A DNA stretch of 64,000 nt from Macropodus opercularis (GCA_030770545.1 CM061109.1:14492001-14556000), one strand, 5' to 3'; counted from the stretch's first letter, positions 1 through 11,494 are shown. Notes: generated by a model not told the origin, from the sequence alone. Made by a program: numbers and translations.

Positions 1-600
1 AGGAAAGACAGTTTTTAAAGAGCAACGTTGACTCGACATGAACACTGAAAAGAGGACATGGTGTATTTTGCTGTATATTGATAATTTTTGTAAACTATGG
101 CACAATATTTATAACCCATTTCAAAACAGTTTTTTCAAAATTGTTTTACAGGTGACATAAGCTAACTAACCGTCATTAAAATGGTTTTTCTGCGTAAACC
201 TTTATTAGAGCAGCCCCTGGTGGTTGAAAGAACACGTGCAATGGCGATTACCCAACTTTACGCCAGACTGTACTTAACGCTTCGAGGGGCGTGGGCTTTA
301 TATGTTATAGATATTATAGATAATATACAGTCTGTGATTATTATGAGTAACTTTGCGTGGTTGCTGCTTTTTTCATGTTACATTTTAACACACTGGTAAA
401 ACGCTGTCCGTGATGCGGAATGTAGGGTTTCCCCGGAATCTTTTTCTTGTTCTGAGCGCAGCACGGAAGTCGTGACAGTTACACCAGTAATGCTAACCAG
501 CTGTTTAGCTGTCTTTGCCGGTTCCAGTTATCCGCCACTCACGTCCCGTTCTCAACACTCCACTGTGTTTAGTTAACTGTTATAGATCTGTTTGACAGTG
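1..600. promoter_or_regulatory. Upstream region, possible shared LIG4/ABHD13 promoter
   Basis: No coding region is visible here. In other vertebrates LIG4 lies head-to-head with ABHD13, so this stretch could hold a two-way promoter. Seen directly: an E-box CACGTG at 233-238, a GC-rich GGGGCGTGGG run near 287-297, and a sequence at 537-542 that reads GTGAGT on the minus strand. That last site could be the donor of a minus-strand non-coding first exon (about 543-600). No LIG4 coding sequence is present. The promoter role is inferred from gene order and not proved by the sequence. Confidence 0.35.
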
Positions 601-658
601 CCTGTGTTGTTTATGCCTCCGGATTTAATGCAGCAGAGGGACTAAAAATGAGAGAAGG
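601..658 (+). other. ABHD13: Probable ABHD13 non-coding first exon (3' part)
   Basis: A good splice donor, GTGAGT, begins at 659, and a strong acceptor (pyrimidine tract then TGTAG) ends at 1665, just before the ABHD13 coding exon. This matches the family layout of a 5' untranslated exon followed by a single coding exon. The transcription start is not visible, so the left edge is nominal. Confidence 0.4.
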
Positions 659-1665
659 GTGAGTGTACCTGCTCTACTAGCCATAGCTAACCTAGGTTGC
701 TAGTAATAGCAAGCTACCGTGAGCATACGAGAAAGACAGGGAATGTGCTTTGACTAAGCTACCCCCTCGTTGCTAGCAGGGCTTAAGCTTTGACAGCTTT
801 GCTTCTATTTTATGGTTAGTAACGTTAAATGTGGTGTAGCTTCCGCAAGAAAACCGTCCTTCCTGCCTCAAATAGACGTGTAAGCGTTAAGCTACTGGCG
901 TTAACGTTGAGTTAAGTAGAGTTAGCTAGGCTGTCTAGCTAACTGTCAACGCTGAGCTCACATTCTTGCTGTTAAGGCTGGAAGCCTCAGTTACATCCAT
1001 GTGGCTCCGGGTTAAACATCTCTTGTTGTGTGTATCAATGTATGCGTTTACTCTCAGCGGCAGACTGACTTGAATTGATTGCCATCTGTAGTGCTCCACC
1101 CAGGTCCTGAACATTTACACTGGGCAGCTGCATCTTTTTCTACTCTAACAACATCTACGCTGATGATGTAAAACTAGGATTCAGGGCCACTTCGACAACC
1201 GTCATATAGACGTTGTTTTGCGAAACACATTCGGTGATGAGCAAGGACAGGTGGGATATATGCACTGATCTGCAGGAGCAGACGTCTTTGCTGTTTGGTA
1301 AGTGGACTGACTGCAGCAGTGACAGTCACGTCTTCAGCTGTGCGTGTTATGCTGAACAAGGAATAGTAGTGGCCGCTCTTAGTAGCTTAATAGAAGATGT
1401 GACTGGATTAGTCATTCAAGGGTCTTTTTGAGTTGAGTGCGTTGTAAGGGTAGAGCCAGTTTGCCAATGGTCATTACGTAACAGCTTCTGTTTTGATGGA
1501 AAGTTCTGCCTGGAGTCCTGTTTGATGCTTTTATTGACTTGGCAGGGCACCGTCCAGCGTAGAGATACGGCTCCATTTCACAAACCACCTCAAATGGATG
1601 TTCATTATACAAGTGATGCTGCTGTACTTACTTTTTTTCTCTTGTGGTTCTTTCTGTGATTGTAG
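659..1665 (+). other. ABHD13: ABHD13 5'-UTR intron
   Basis: The stretch is bounded by donor GTGAGT and by an acceptor preceded by a T-rich tract (about 1631-1665). No gene, RNA or clear repeat was recognised. The short open frames inside show no family resemblance. Confidence 0.4.
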
Positions 1666-1699
1666 TGTGTGTGTTGTGTGACTCAGTCAGTGTCTTGCC

Positions 1700-2755
1700 A
1701 TGGAGAAGCCCTGGAGGCTGTGGGGGGCAATGGAGCGTTGCACCCTGACTCTGGTTTCCTGGTCCTGGGGTGCCTGTCGAGTCTCCCTTTTGGCCCTCAT
1801 CCTTACCTTCCACCTGTATGGAGGATTTTTTCTACTTGCGCTCATCCTAGCCTCTGTGGCTGGCATCCTCTACAAATTTCAGGATGTGCTCCTCTACTTC
1901 CCTGACCAGCCTTCCTCCTCCCGCCTTTACGTCCCCATGCCAACAGGAATCCCGCATGAGAATGTATACATCCGCACCAAAGATGGTGTGAAGCTCAACC
2001 TCATCTTGCTTCGCTACACAGGAGGGGATACCACTTCTGGAGTTGCTCCTGGCAATCAAAACAGCCCCACATCCTCAGCTCCTCCTACCATCCTATATTT
2101 CCATGGTAATGCAGGTAATATTGGCCACAGAGTGCCAAATGCGCTGCTGATGCTGGTCAATCTGAAAGCCAACATAGTGCTGGTGGACTACCGTGGTTAT
2201 GGCAAGAGTGAGGGTGAGCCCAGTGAGGATGGGCTTTACCTGGATGCTGAGGCCACACTGGATTATGTAATGACCCGACCTGACCTGGATAAGACAAAAG
2301 TGGTACTCTTTGGCCGTTCACTAGGAGGTGCTGTGGCTGTGCGCTTGGCATCAGTCAACCCTCATCGTGTAGCAGCCATCATTGTTGAAAACACCTTCCT
2401 CAGCATCCCTCACATGGCAGCAACACTCTTCACCTTCTTGCCCATGCGCTTGCTGCCGCTGTGGTGCTATAGGAATCAGTTCCTGTCCTATCGACAGGTG
2501 GCACTGTGCCGTATGCCTTCACTGTTTGTGTCTGGCCTGTCAGACCAGCTCATTCCACCAGTCATGATGAAGCAACTGTATGAGCTGTCTCCATCGCGGA
2601 CTAAACGTCTAGCCATCTTCCCTGAGGGAACACACAATGATACGTGGCAGTGTCAGGGCTACTTTGCTGCTTTGGAGCAGTTCATGAAAGAACTGCTGAA
2701 GAACCAGGCTCATGAGGAAAGTGCTCAGTCTTCAGCTAGTGTCACAATTATCTGA
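1700..2755 (+). CDS. ABHD13: Alpha/beta-hydrolase domain protein 13 (ABHD13)
   Basis: A 351-residue predicted serine hydrolase, intact in one exon as in other vertebrates. Its physiological substrate is not established. A hydrophobic segment at about residues 29-58 predicts a single membrane anchor. The hydrolase fold follows, with the oxyanion-region motif HGNAGN at 135-140, DYRGYGKS at 163-170 and the nucleophile elbow GRSLGG at 205-210 (Ser207). The likely acid is Asp282 in SDQLIPP and the catalytic His is His312 in THNDTWQCQG. The C-terminus ends in SVTII. The ATG has a strong context (GCCATGG), and an in-frame TGA 21 nt upstream makes it the first in-frame start. It also matches the human start. 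The protein is about 14 residues longer than the 337 I recall for human, the excess being a Gly/Ser/Pro/Thr-rich insert around 109-128. The identity is very secure. Confidence 0.97.
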   Translation: MEKPWRLWGAMERCTLTLVSWSWGACRVSLLALILTFHLYGGFFLLALILASVAGILYKFQDVLLYFPDQPSSSRLYVPMPTGIPHENVYIRTKDGVKLNLILLRYTGGDTTSGVAPGNQNSPTSSAPPTILYFHGNAGNIGHRVPNALLMLVNLKANIVLVDYRGYGKSEGEPSEDGLYLDAEATLDYVMTRPDLDKTKVVLFGRSLGGAVAVRLASVNPHRVAAIIVENTFLSIPHMAATLFTFLPMRLLPLWCYRNQFLSYRQVALCRMPSLFVSGLSDQLIPPVMMKQLYELSPSRTKRLAIFPEGTHNDTWQCQGYFAALEQFMKELLKNQAHEESAQSSASVTII

Positions 2756-4590
2756 GACCAACGGTTGACTTCAGGCTGGATGGGTTGAAGGTGCGGCTGT
2801 CAAAGAAATTAAATGAAGAGACGCTGTTGATTTTTGAAAGAATGTACATTTTTTTAATGCTTTTGTGTGGGTTTTTATTTTATTTCACTTTGTGCAAATT
2901 AAACATATTTCTTAAAAATGTGATTTTTTTTTGAGGGGGGTAGACCAAGAACAATGTCCTTGTGGAATCTTTTGTGTTGCAGACATGAATGCATGTATTT
3001 ATGAATGAAAACAGAACATACATGCCCTCACCGCAAGGCATGTCACAACCACAGAGGAATGTTCTGTAACAGTTCTGCTTTTCCAAGTTTTGATTGTAGT
3101 TTGTTGAAAACACATTACTACTGGAATTAAAATGACATTTCTTCTGATATACAAAATGAAACACTGATAACCTGTGTATATATTTGTTAATACATTGCAC
3201 CTTTTTGTTCTTAAATGTTCAGCAATACATTTAGGAGCATAACAATGTTTTCACTCCCCTTTAGGCAATGGTCTTTAATATTGAGGACCTACAGCTGCTT
3301 TTTAAAGATACAAATTATGTTTGGCCAATTAGCATTTAAACTTAAGCTATAATAAGAGAATGTGGTTAATACATCTTCCCATCAAAAAAAACACCCAAAA
3401 CATTATTGTGTTAGTTATTTCCTGTTGTGGTAATTCTGCTTACTGCGATTGGGACAAACTTCTTCCTGTTGACAAATGAACTAACACAGAATTTTTGTTT
3501 GCCGTTAAATGGACAGTGTGTAGGATAAGAATTTGCTTTGGGGGTTATGTTACTGAAGAGATGGGTTTCGATTTCTTCTGTTAGGTTTCGTTCTTAGTAC
3601 AGCAACAGAATCCCAGTCCGTGTAACGCTGACAGATCCGTCGTCTCCCATTTAGACTAGCCACACTTTAACAGCTGCTGACTGGAGGAGTAATTACAGAT
3701 GCTCTAAAATATATGTACAAAGTATTGTATTACACAAAGGCCTGAACCCATCTTAAGAACTTAAAGTACAATATGAGCTATTTCTATTTAAATGTAATTA
3801 TTTTGTCGCCATTATCCTCAACCTCATACTTGTTAATTGGTAATTCATGGTTTCATTCGACCCCGTGCTTATGTGGAACATGGCTTTACTCACTTGGAGG
3901 GCTTTTAATGAGTTAATTGACCTTTCCTGCACGTCTTCCAGGGGGTGGAGCAGAGCCTGACAAGTAAACCACTGTTTTCTGCTCCTGCTTTCCAGATGCA
4001 GCATGACGTACTGCAGTGGTATCTAAGCCATTTGAATTCAGTCAACAGACATCTTCAGCCATATTTCATACTGCTTGTGAACAGTATGTTAAGCAAAAGG
4101 CACCAAAATACTAAATTTGTGTGTCAGCGTGATAACAGCTTGAAAATGGCTAACAAGAATGTACATTCATTTTGTGACTTTTTCCACCGGTGGCACTGAA
4201 CAGTTTGACATTTTTGTATTATACAGTATTCATACAATTTTTTCCCATTTCCTATTTTCACATGTAGACTTTTTTCAAAGTGTCGACCTCCTTGGAAGTT
4301 TGCAAGTTGCGAGCTGTTGTGTCATAATGCTGAGTTTCTACACATAAGTTGCACAGAGTCTAGGTCATTTGTGGACATCAGTTACGACCTGCAGCGACTC
4401 CACGTCGAACATTGAAGGATTATGTGAAAAGCTTTATCTTCAGTGTGACGCAGTGAGTTTGAGGAACTTTCCATGTTAGAGTGCTGTTTTTTTCTATTTC
4501 AAAACAGTGTCGACGGCTTCTTTTGTAAGCACACATTTTCACTTTCTATTTTCTGTACTGTAACATGCAATAAATTAATACATTAAAATC
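2756..4590 (+). other. ABHD13: ABHD13 3' untranslated region (extent uncertain)
   Basis: This AT-rich stretch has no convincing coding region. An ATTAAA at 2808-2813 followed by T/GT-rich sequence could give a very short 3' UTR. An AATAAA at 4569-4574 could give a long one of about 1.8 kb, which would fit the long 3' UTR of the mammalian gene. Choosing between them needs transcript data. Confidence 0.4.
4569..4574 (+). terminator. ABHD13: Candidate distal ABHD13 poly(A) signal AATAAA
   Basis: A canonical hexamer followed within 50 nt by T-rich sequence. It lies about 650 nt before the TNFSF13B start codon and is the last such signal before that gene. Confidence 0.4.
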
Positions 4591-5225
4591 ACTGTTCCTG
4601 TTATTTTGACAAATCACTTTACATGTTAAATTGTGAGAATTGCAGTTTTTTTCTATTTTGCTACTCAAAGTAAAAGCAATTTTGACACTTCCCTCTTTCA
4701 GCGCTTGCTGTCTCCTCTGTCAGCTTCAAATGTTAATGGTGTCACTAATATGCTTTTCTATTTAGTTTGAAGTTACTCCCCTTGTTTTCCTCCCACACTG
4801 TTACAACTGCCAAGACTAACCTTTCTGTGCCCCCTCCGTGATAACCTTGTGTGTATTTCACAAAGTGTGGAGGAAAAATTGTGAGGTGGAAGGAGTGAGA
4901 CAAAAAAAGGAGAGAGATTAGTTAGAGCTGCTGGACAGGCAGGAAGCTGAGCGTGGTTAGCCAAGCGGAACAATAGAGGGGAAGCTGTTTTTGTACACTT
5001 TTCGTTCTGCGTAGTCCCTCCTCTGGAAGACAAAACCAAGAGTTTAGGACATCACTGGACTAGACAAGAGTTACGATAAGGTCGGATGCTCTAGAGAGAA
5101 TATATTGACAGACGCAAACCATCAGCATTTCTACTGTACGTCGGTCAGAAGAGAAGCAGTGTTGTCAAGCGTGAGACTGGTCATGCTGCCAGCGTGAGCT
5201 CTTGAGTGACTGCGTGGGCCCTGCA
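4591..5225 (+). promoter_or_regulatory. TNFSF13B: ABHD13-TNFSF13B spacer with TNFSF13B promoter/5' UTR
   Basis: The short gap between the two genes must contain the TNFSF13B promoter and 5' leader. No unambiguous TATA box was seen; an AT-rich AATATATT occurs near 5099. A four-codon upstream ORF starts at ATG 5183 and stops at TGA 5195-5197, just before the BAFF ATG. Confidence 0.4.
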
Positions 5226-6844
5226 ATGGCAGTATTTGCAGGTGTAAAGTCTGGGACGGGAAACAGGCTGTCCTGGCCAGTGTTTCTGCTGACGCTTGCC
5301 GTTTTCACCTCGTCCTCATTTTCAGCCTTTTCCCTGTACCAACTGATGGCTCTCAGAGCTGAAGTAGAGGGTCTTAAGTCAGACGTCTGTCGCAGGAGAC
5401 AAGAGGGACCAGAGGCCAAGCATGAGGGACGGGTGAGTGACAGCGACTGTGAGATATGAAAAACACACCATTGCACAGGTTGTAAAGGTTTGCTAAACAT
5501 TTGTCTTGGCTGCATCTATTGTGTGTGCACAGGTTGATAATATCCGTAGCGGGACAGGGGAGGAGGCATTATACCAGCCTTCATCTGATCACGACGTCAC
5601 TTTGATAAGGACTATTAGAATGGTGGCTGGACAGGAGAAGGGTAAAACCATGTATTTCTCTTACTTTACTAGCGAAAAGACAAAACGTGATGAAGTTGTA
5701 AGGTCTTTAGTTTGCTACTTACCGTCATATTTCCTATTACCTACTGTTTGGTCTTTGCTCAAACATAGCAATTGAGCAATTTAACAACGTTCTGCGGTGT
5801 GCGGGGCGCTGCTATGTTCACCACTCCTGAATTATGACCCTCAATGCCACCCCCAAAGCTTCATGAAATGGAAAGGAAAGGAAATCCCTGAACATTTTTA
5901 GCTCCTCTAACATTCCTCATATTTGTGTTACAGTGTCTCAGCCTTTCCTGCAGTTGTTGGCAAACAGTAGCAGGAAAACGTTCAGTAAAGGTCAGTCATA
6001 GTTTTTATTTATCTTATGTCATTTGTATTTAAGTGTTTACATTTGATTATCGTGCTGTAATTTTCGTATTTTTTTCATTTAAGTATCAATGCATATATCC
6101 AAGTTTTTATTTCCAGGTGCTTTGAAAAGATTTTTAATCAGTACTTTTTTTTTAAATCAGAAATTGCCTTTGAGCCGTACACAGGTATCCCTTGGCAGGT
6201 TGGGTTGAGCAGGGGTTCATCCCTGGAGGCAGAGAGAGACTGCATTCGAGTGAGAGAGGAGGGCTTCTATTTTGTGTACAGTCAGGTGGGTCCACTGGTT
6301 GTCATTACATCAGTTCTCCACACGGTGCTGCTGCTGCTCTTCCTGTAAATCTGCACATTTCTAATAGGAGGAAAACAGAAAACGTGTCTCAATACAGTGG
6401 GTTAAAAAGAAATACTCTATGTCCACAGGTGTACTACATGGACACAATGTTTGCAATGGGTCATGTGGTGATCCGGAGGAAGAGGAATGTGGTAGGAGAT
6501 GAGCCTCAGTATGTGACCCTGTTCCGCTGCATCCAGAACATGAACCGTCTCCACCCTTACAACACCTGCTACACAGGAGGTCAGTCTGGGGTGTTTATGT
6601 CCAGTTATGGTCCTTAATGCAGCAGCTGTTAGGGAAGGTCAATGAACTTGTTTTCTGTTTAGATGACCTCTCCAGTTGTGTGTGTCCGCGTTTATGGTTG
6701 TTGTGTGTCAATGGTTGAATTGTTCTTTCAGGTATTGTGAAGCTGGAGGTCGGGGATCTTCTGGAGCTTTTGATCCCTCGTTCCACAGCCAATGTGTCCT
6801 TGGACGGAGACGCCACTTTCCTGGGTGCAGTCAAACTGGCGTAG
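5226..6844 (+). CDS. TNFSF13B: TNF superfamily member 13B (BAFF/BLyS)
   Basis: B-cell activating factor, a type II membrane cytokine of the TNF family that can be shed as a soluble trimer and supports B-cell survival. Six exons join in frame: 5226-5432, 5533-5641, 5934-5990, 6161-6285, 6429-6579 and 6732-6844 (stop TAG), giving 253 residues. Residues 1-15 are cytoplasmic, about 16-40 form the signal anchor, and the TNF homology domain starts near residue 107. Diagnostic features are the LQLLANS strand, RGSSLE, EEGFYFVYSQ, YAMGH-like FAMGH, the pair Cys200/Cys213 (FRC...NTC) expected to form a disulfide, and the C-terminal SLDGDATFLGAVKLA. A minimal R-X-X-R site (Arg95-Thr-Ile-Arg98) sits where mammalian BAFF is cut. 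ATG 5226 is the first in-frame start after a TGA at 5172. All introns are GT-AG. Confidence 0.95.
5642..5933 (+). other. TNFSF13B: TNFSF13B intron 2
   Basis: A phase-1 intron with donor GTAAAA and acceptor TTACAG. Nothing else was recognised. Together with the next phase-1 intron it flanks a 57-nt exon that can be skipped without changing frame. Confidence 0.8.
5991..6160 (+). other. TNFSF13B: TNFSF13B intron 3
   Basis: A phase-1 intron with donor GTCAGT and a T-rich run before the AATCAG acceptor. No other feature was seen. Confidence 0.8.
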
Positions 6845-7226
6845 AGTGTGTCACCTCACTTCAGAGCCGAGGGATGCTGTTGTCATGGGAACCAGGTGCC
6901 ATATACAGTATATGGAATATGGTGCAACAAAGCACAGTACCTAAGATGCTGCCTGACTTTGGTTGTCTGTGTGATGAATACAGGAAGTAGCCTTTTCTTC
7001 AAATACAGCTTTATTATGCTCATTTATAATACAATTTGTAAAAGCAAATACTTGCAATAATCACTGTCTTATAATCTCATAATCTTAAACCATATATCAA
7101 TACGTTTTCATATGCTTTTTAACCATCCATTAACCAAAACAATAAACAACTGCAAGCAATGATATGACTATCTTCACTATGTCACCACCTGATTACAATA
7201 TATCTAAATGACAAAACATCAAATGC

Positions 7227-7232
7227 AATAAA
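7227..7232 (+). terminator. TNFSF13B: Probable TNFSF13B poly(A) signal AATAAA
   Basis: A canonical hexamer 383 nt after the TNFSF13B stop, followed by a short T-rich run. Another AATAAA lies at 7141-7146, so either or both could be used. The stretch 6845-7250 is therefore probably 3' UTR. Confidence 0.5.
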
Positions 7233-9765
7233 GCCACAGTTTTTGTAAAGTTGATGACATCATCTTGAGCCTGTGTGGGTGATGTTGTTCCCGTGTTGGC
7301 CGACAGAAGGAAAAAGACATCCTGTCAGGCAGCCCGGAAACAAATCAAATGAAAGCTCAAAGGAAACAGTGAAAATAAAGTAAAAGAGCCTATTTTTAGC
7401 GTAAGGCAAAACTGCAGGCACATGATGTCTGCACACTGAAAGGAGCTGCTCAGTGAATGTGTAAAGCCTGAGCCTCCTAAAGAGAAGTGTAAAACGTCCT
7501 CCATGGATGATTCTCCAGTGTAGATGACATTAAGCTGTAGGCGTTGGGACACCATTAAACTGAACCACAACAAATATTCTAGGATTGCAATTCAATTCAA
7601 TTCACAGCAGTAAAGAATCCTTATGGCATCAAATTCTACACATCTACTAAAGTGTGGACTAGTGTAAGAGAAGAGAAAATGATGACACTGATGTCAACTA
7701 CTGTATTTATTACAGGACAAACATTATTTTGGTCAGTATTTTATTTTAAGTTTACATTTAGCACCGATCTCTGAGTTCTCTTGTACCTGCTCCACTCTTC
7801 TCCTTCTGCCTAACACCCTTCTCCACACACACACACAGGCCTTCTGTCTGTTGGGGCAAAGAGTTAAACAAAGCCCAGTGGGTGGTCACTTCTTCACTAG
7901 GCATGTTGCCCTCAGAGCCATGGCTCTAATTGACAAGAAGAGGGACAGAAAAGGGGAGAGAGGGAGGAAGAAAGCCTTTAATAGAAGTCTGAGTAAGAAA
8001 GATTTCCAATGAACCTAATGGACAGCATTAGTGGAAGAGTGAGCCAAAGAGGAGAGTGAGTATATGAAGGTAAAACACATGAGGAGAGGGACGAGACGCA
8101 ACCTTCTGCAGCGGTGGAAGTCAGAGATGGTCTTTGATGATCTGGTAAACAGATCTGGCGGCTGTGCAAACACAAAGCAAGGAGGAGGAGGAATATTTAA
8201 GAAGAGGGTAGCAGAGCACAGACCTCTACTATAAATGTGTCAAGCATGATACTCCCCCTCCCTCTAGGCCACAAATGTCTTTGTGTGGTGCCATAGTGAC
8301 GGCTGGCGTGTTGGCGGAAGCTGATGTCATTGTGAGTTCGGCTCTCAAAGGAGAAACCAGCATCTGACCGGAGAATCAGGAAATGAGACCTGCTGTGTAC
8401 ACATGCTGGCACTGTGTGTAGTTCACACACATTTTACCAAGCAGGCGAACACTAAAAGCAGACGATGCGAACGATATAACGTTACTGAAAGTGTTGATTA
8501 CAATGTAAACCATAAATATCTATTGTTTACTAATTCTACAGCAACCAGAAAGCAGCTTGAGTATGTACATACAAAGACGTAAAGCACATCAGCACGTTTC
8601 CAGCTCTGCTACTCTTCCCCAACCGCTTACTAAATATTCAGCGCCCACATGGTCCCACTGTGCTTCGGTTTACTACACGGTCACTCTGCGTACACACTTG
8701 TCCAGTATTTGGGGATTACTTTGATCTGCTGCAGTCAGCCTAAAGTAATCAGCCTGATCCAGAGCACTCCAGCTGAACTGGCAGCCACACTGCCTGGATT
8801 TCTCATTTAAATGAGGATTTGGTTTATCAACAAACTGGATTGTGCCAGCCGTCACTCTGCATTCTACACGCCCGGTTCACTACTTAGCATGTTGTAGAAT
8901 TTTAATCGATTCAGCTTGAGGAGACACTAATTGTTTTCTGATGGGCAAAACGTGAGCGATGCAGCAGAACGAGAAGGGTTGTTATTAAAAGCTCCACGTT
9001 TGATGGGGTTTATTTCCTTACTCCCCAGACTGCATGAGATCTGCTGGAATACATGCTGATCTATAATTCATGCAGTAGGATTCGGCGTTTACATGAAGCC
9101 AAGCAGTGATGAAATGGCAGGCACGCAATGTGCAGATGAGCAGATTTAAAAGTTGTGTTTTTTAAAAGCTTATGTTGAATTTCTGCTTGTTTTTACCTCA
9201 AGGACATCAGTCTATCACAGAGGAGAGGAAAATATCAAATGGATGGGAGCAGAGAAGGATTTTGATTTGCCACCACTCCCTCCCCCTCGCCTCTCGTGAC
9301 TCCCACTCTCCACTCTGCTCCATGCTGGATGGAGTAGTAACACAACTATGTAATAATAGCAATTGCTAAAATTTGGTATTACTTATAAGATCAACCCACT
9401 CTCTGTCTGTCTCTATCTGTTCCTGTATCCGTGTGCCAGCCATGCTTTGATGCTGATGAGGAAGAGTGGGGAGAAGCAGGAAACCAAGAGGACGAGTGGA
9501 AGTGGCGGAGAAAGGCTGTAGCAGGTGCAGTAGGACTCGGGACGTCCTCCTGTTTAACGGACTGGGTTCTCTCAGTTCATTGTTGGAGTGTTTGTGTGCA
9601 GCACATTCCCACAACAGAGCGTGTGTATTAAGTCTTATTATGTATTAAGTATTAAGTCATTCCCCCGGTTTCTCATCAGCTCTCGTGATAAGCAGTTGTA
9701 ATTAGAGATTTAAACTCCCATGTCACTCTCCTAGTTCTCTCACTCACAAACACACATCCTCACCC

Positions 9766-9787
9766 ACTCTCTCTCTCTCTCTCTCTT
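9766..9787. repeat. (CT)n microsatellite
   Basis: A short uninterrupted CT dinucleotide run in intergenic DNA, with more CT-rich sequence around 9810-9880. Confidence 0.8.
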
Positions 9788-11431
9788 GTTGCCTCACACT
9801 GAATCATGCTCTCTCTCCCTTTCAAGTGCACCCCCTTCATTCAGCCAAACTGGTCTCTCTCTCTCTCTCCTTCACCCTCTCTGATGGGATGTGTGTGAAT
9901 GATTTTAGCCTATGGGTGTAGATGTAAAGGCAGCTGGGAGTTGATTTCTCACTTGTCTTCTCTTGAAGTATTTCTGATCTCTGCAGCTGAGACCATACTG
10001 TCTCTGGATTTTATCATCTAGCTGGGAAGAAGTGTTACAGTGAGGTACGGTGCCACTCGTGTCCTTTCTCTCCTTACTTTCGATGTTTTGTGATGTAGCG
10101 TGTGTTTCTGTGGGTATTGGTCACATATATTCTTCAGTGAAGTAGTTTTGCACATGTTTACCAGGATCTCCCTGAACGTCTGCCTCTGTCTGCATTAATC
10201 CAGGTTGATCCATCTCTTATTAAAATACTACTTTGTTCTTAAATAGCATTGTCTTTGTTTACGGCTCGTAGACTGGTCTTTTACCTTCTCGCATGCTGGT
10301 GTTTGCCCTGAGATGTGTGTTATGTGCCGGCTGGCAAAGCACAAAGAGAGAAAACAGGTTTGTTGGCTTGTTCACTGCACACACAAACACACACGCCCCC
10401 TCAAAAGCCTTTGTGTTGCTGGACATCAGTTGGGAATCGTCCCAGTTTCAGTGGACCTTGGGCGACTTTCAACCAAATGCTGCGTGGTTGTGTGGCGTGT
10501 AAAGAGTTACGCCCGTGTGTCAGTGTTTTCTGGAGACAGAAATCGCAATAGAAAGCGTTAGTGACTAAAAACAAAAGCATTGTGGTGAACGGGCAGAAAC
10601 AAAACACGAGGAGAATGATTTAACATCCCTTAAAGCTGCTTGTGTCACGGGAGCTCACAGATGGGCTCATTCAGATGTGTTGCTCGTGTTAAAGTCTTCG
10701 CTCCATATGATGCTGAGTTGCGATGGTTAAGCACTGTACAAAACCAGTCATGTAAACTGATGTACAGTCAGATGACCAGCCATCTCTGTCACATCCTCCC
10801 TTTGTGTGTGCGCTACACCCATCTGTCCTCTTACTCAGCCAGATTGCAGGCCTCTGTGTCTGGCAGCCTTTCAGGGACGTATAACACTCAATAGATAATC
10901 TCCACCTCACACTTTCACAAAGAGATTTTCCAGTCTGCTTCTTTTTTTGGATTGTGGCTACGTGTGCTGTGCTGATCTTTGGGAGTAGCAGACACGAAGC
11001 TAATGTGTAGTCTATTGGTGTCTGTCAGGACACAGCCCGGTTCCCTGTGCTGTGGTCAGCTGTTCAGCCACATGGTCTCCACACTTAATCACCAAAGCCC
11101 CTGATAGTTATGAGCTGATTCATGAGCTTTGATGGCGAAGAGCAGGATGAGGCCGAGACTGGGATGACTACACAAAAAGACTTTTTTCCTGCAACAAAGC
11201 GTTTGATGGATCTGCTGCTGTCACGGCTCAGATATGTTCAAGGAACATACAGGCCCACCTGCAGTTTTACTCATGTAAACAACCCGCCGGATGTGGACCT
11301 CGGGTCATATTTTAATGTCAGACCTGGGTATGATGAATCTGGGTATCTATTCTCAGAAGGGACTGATCTTGTTACCACGCTTCCTTTGCAGCTCCTCTGA
11401 CAGACAACCCCTGATTAACCCCTTCAAAAAC

Positions 11432-11435
<4 letters not shown>

Positions 11436-11493
<58 letters not shown>
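11436..11493. repeat. (CA)29 microsatellite
   Basis: An uninterrupted CA dinucleotide repeat of 58 bp in intergenic DNA. It is likely polymorphic. Confidence 0.95.

Positions 11494-11494
<1 letters not shown>

Noticed and set aside
6192..6617. 141-codon open frame within TNFSF13B
   Set aside because: It runs through an intron and overlaps the real exons 4 and 5. Only the spliced reading matches the TNF family, and this frame's intron part has no resemblance.
9987..10042. Possible exon bounded by CTGCAG and GTACGG
   Set aside because: It has no coding resemblance and the donor is only moderate. Nothing ties it to either neighbouring gene.
11122..11400. 92-codon ATG-initiated open frame in the TNFSF13B-MYO16 gap
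   Set aside because: The product resembles no family I know, has no splice context and is of a length expected by chance in 64 kb read in six frames.
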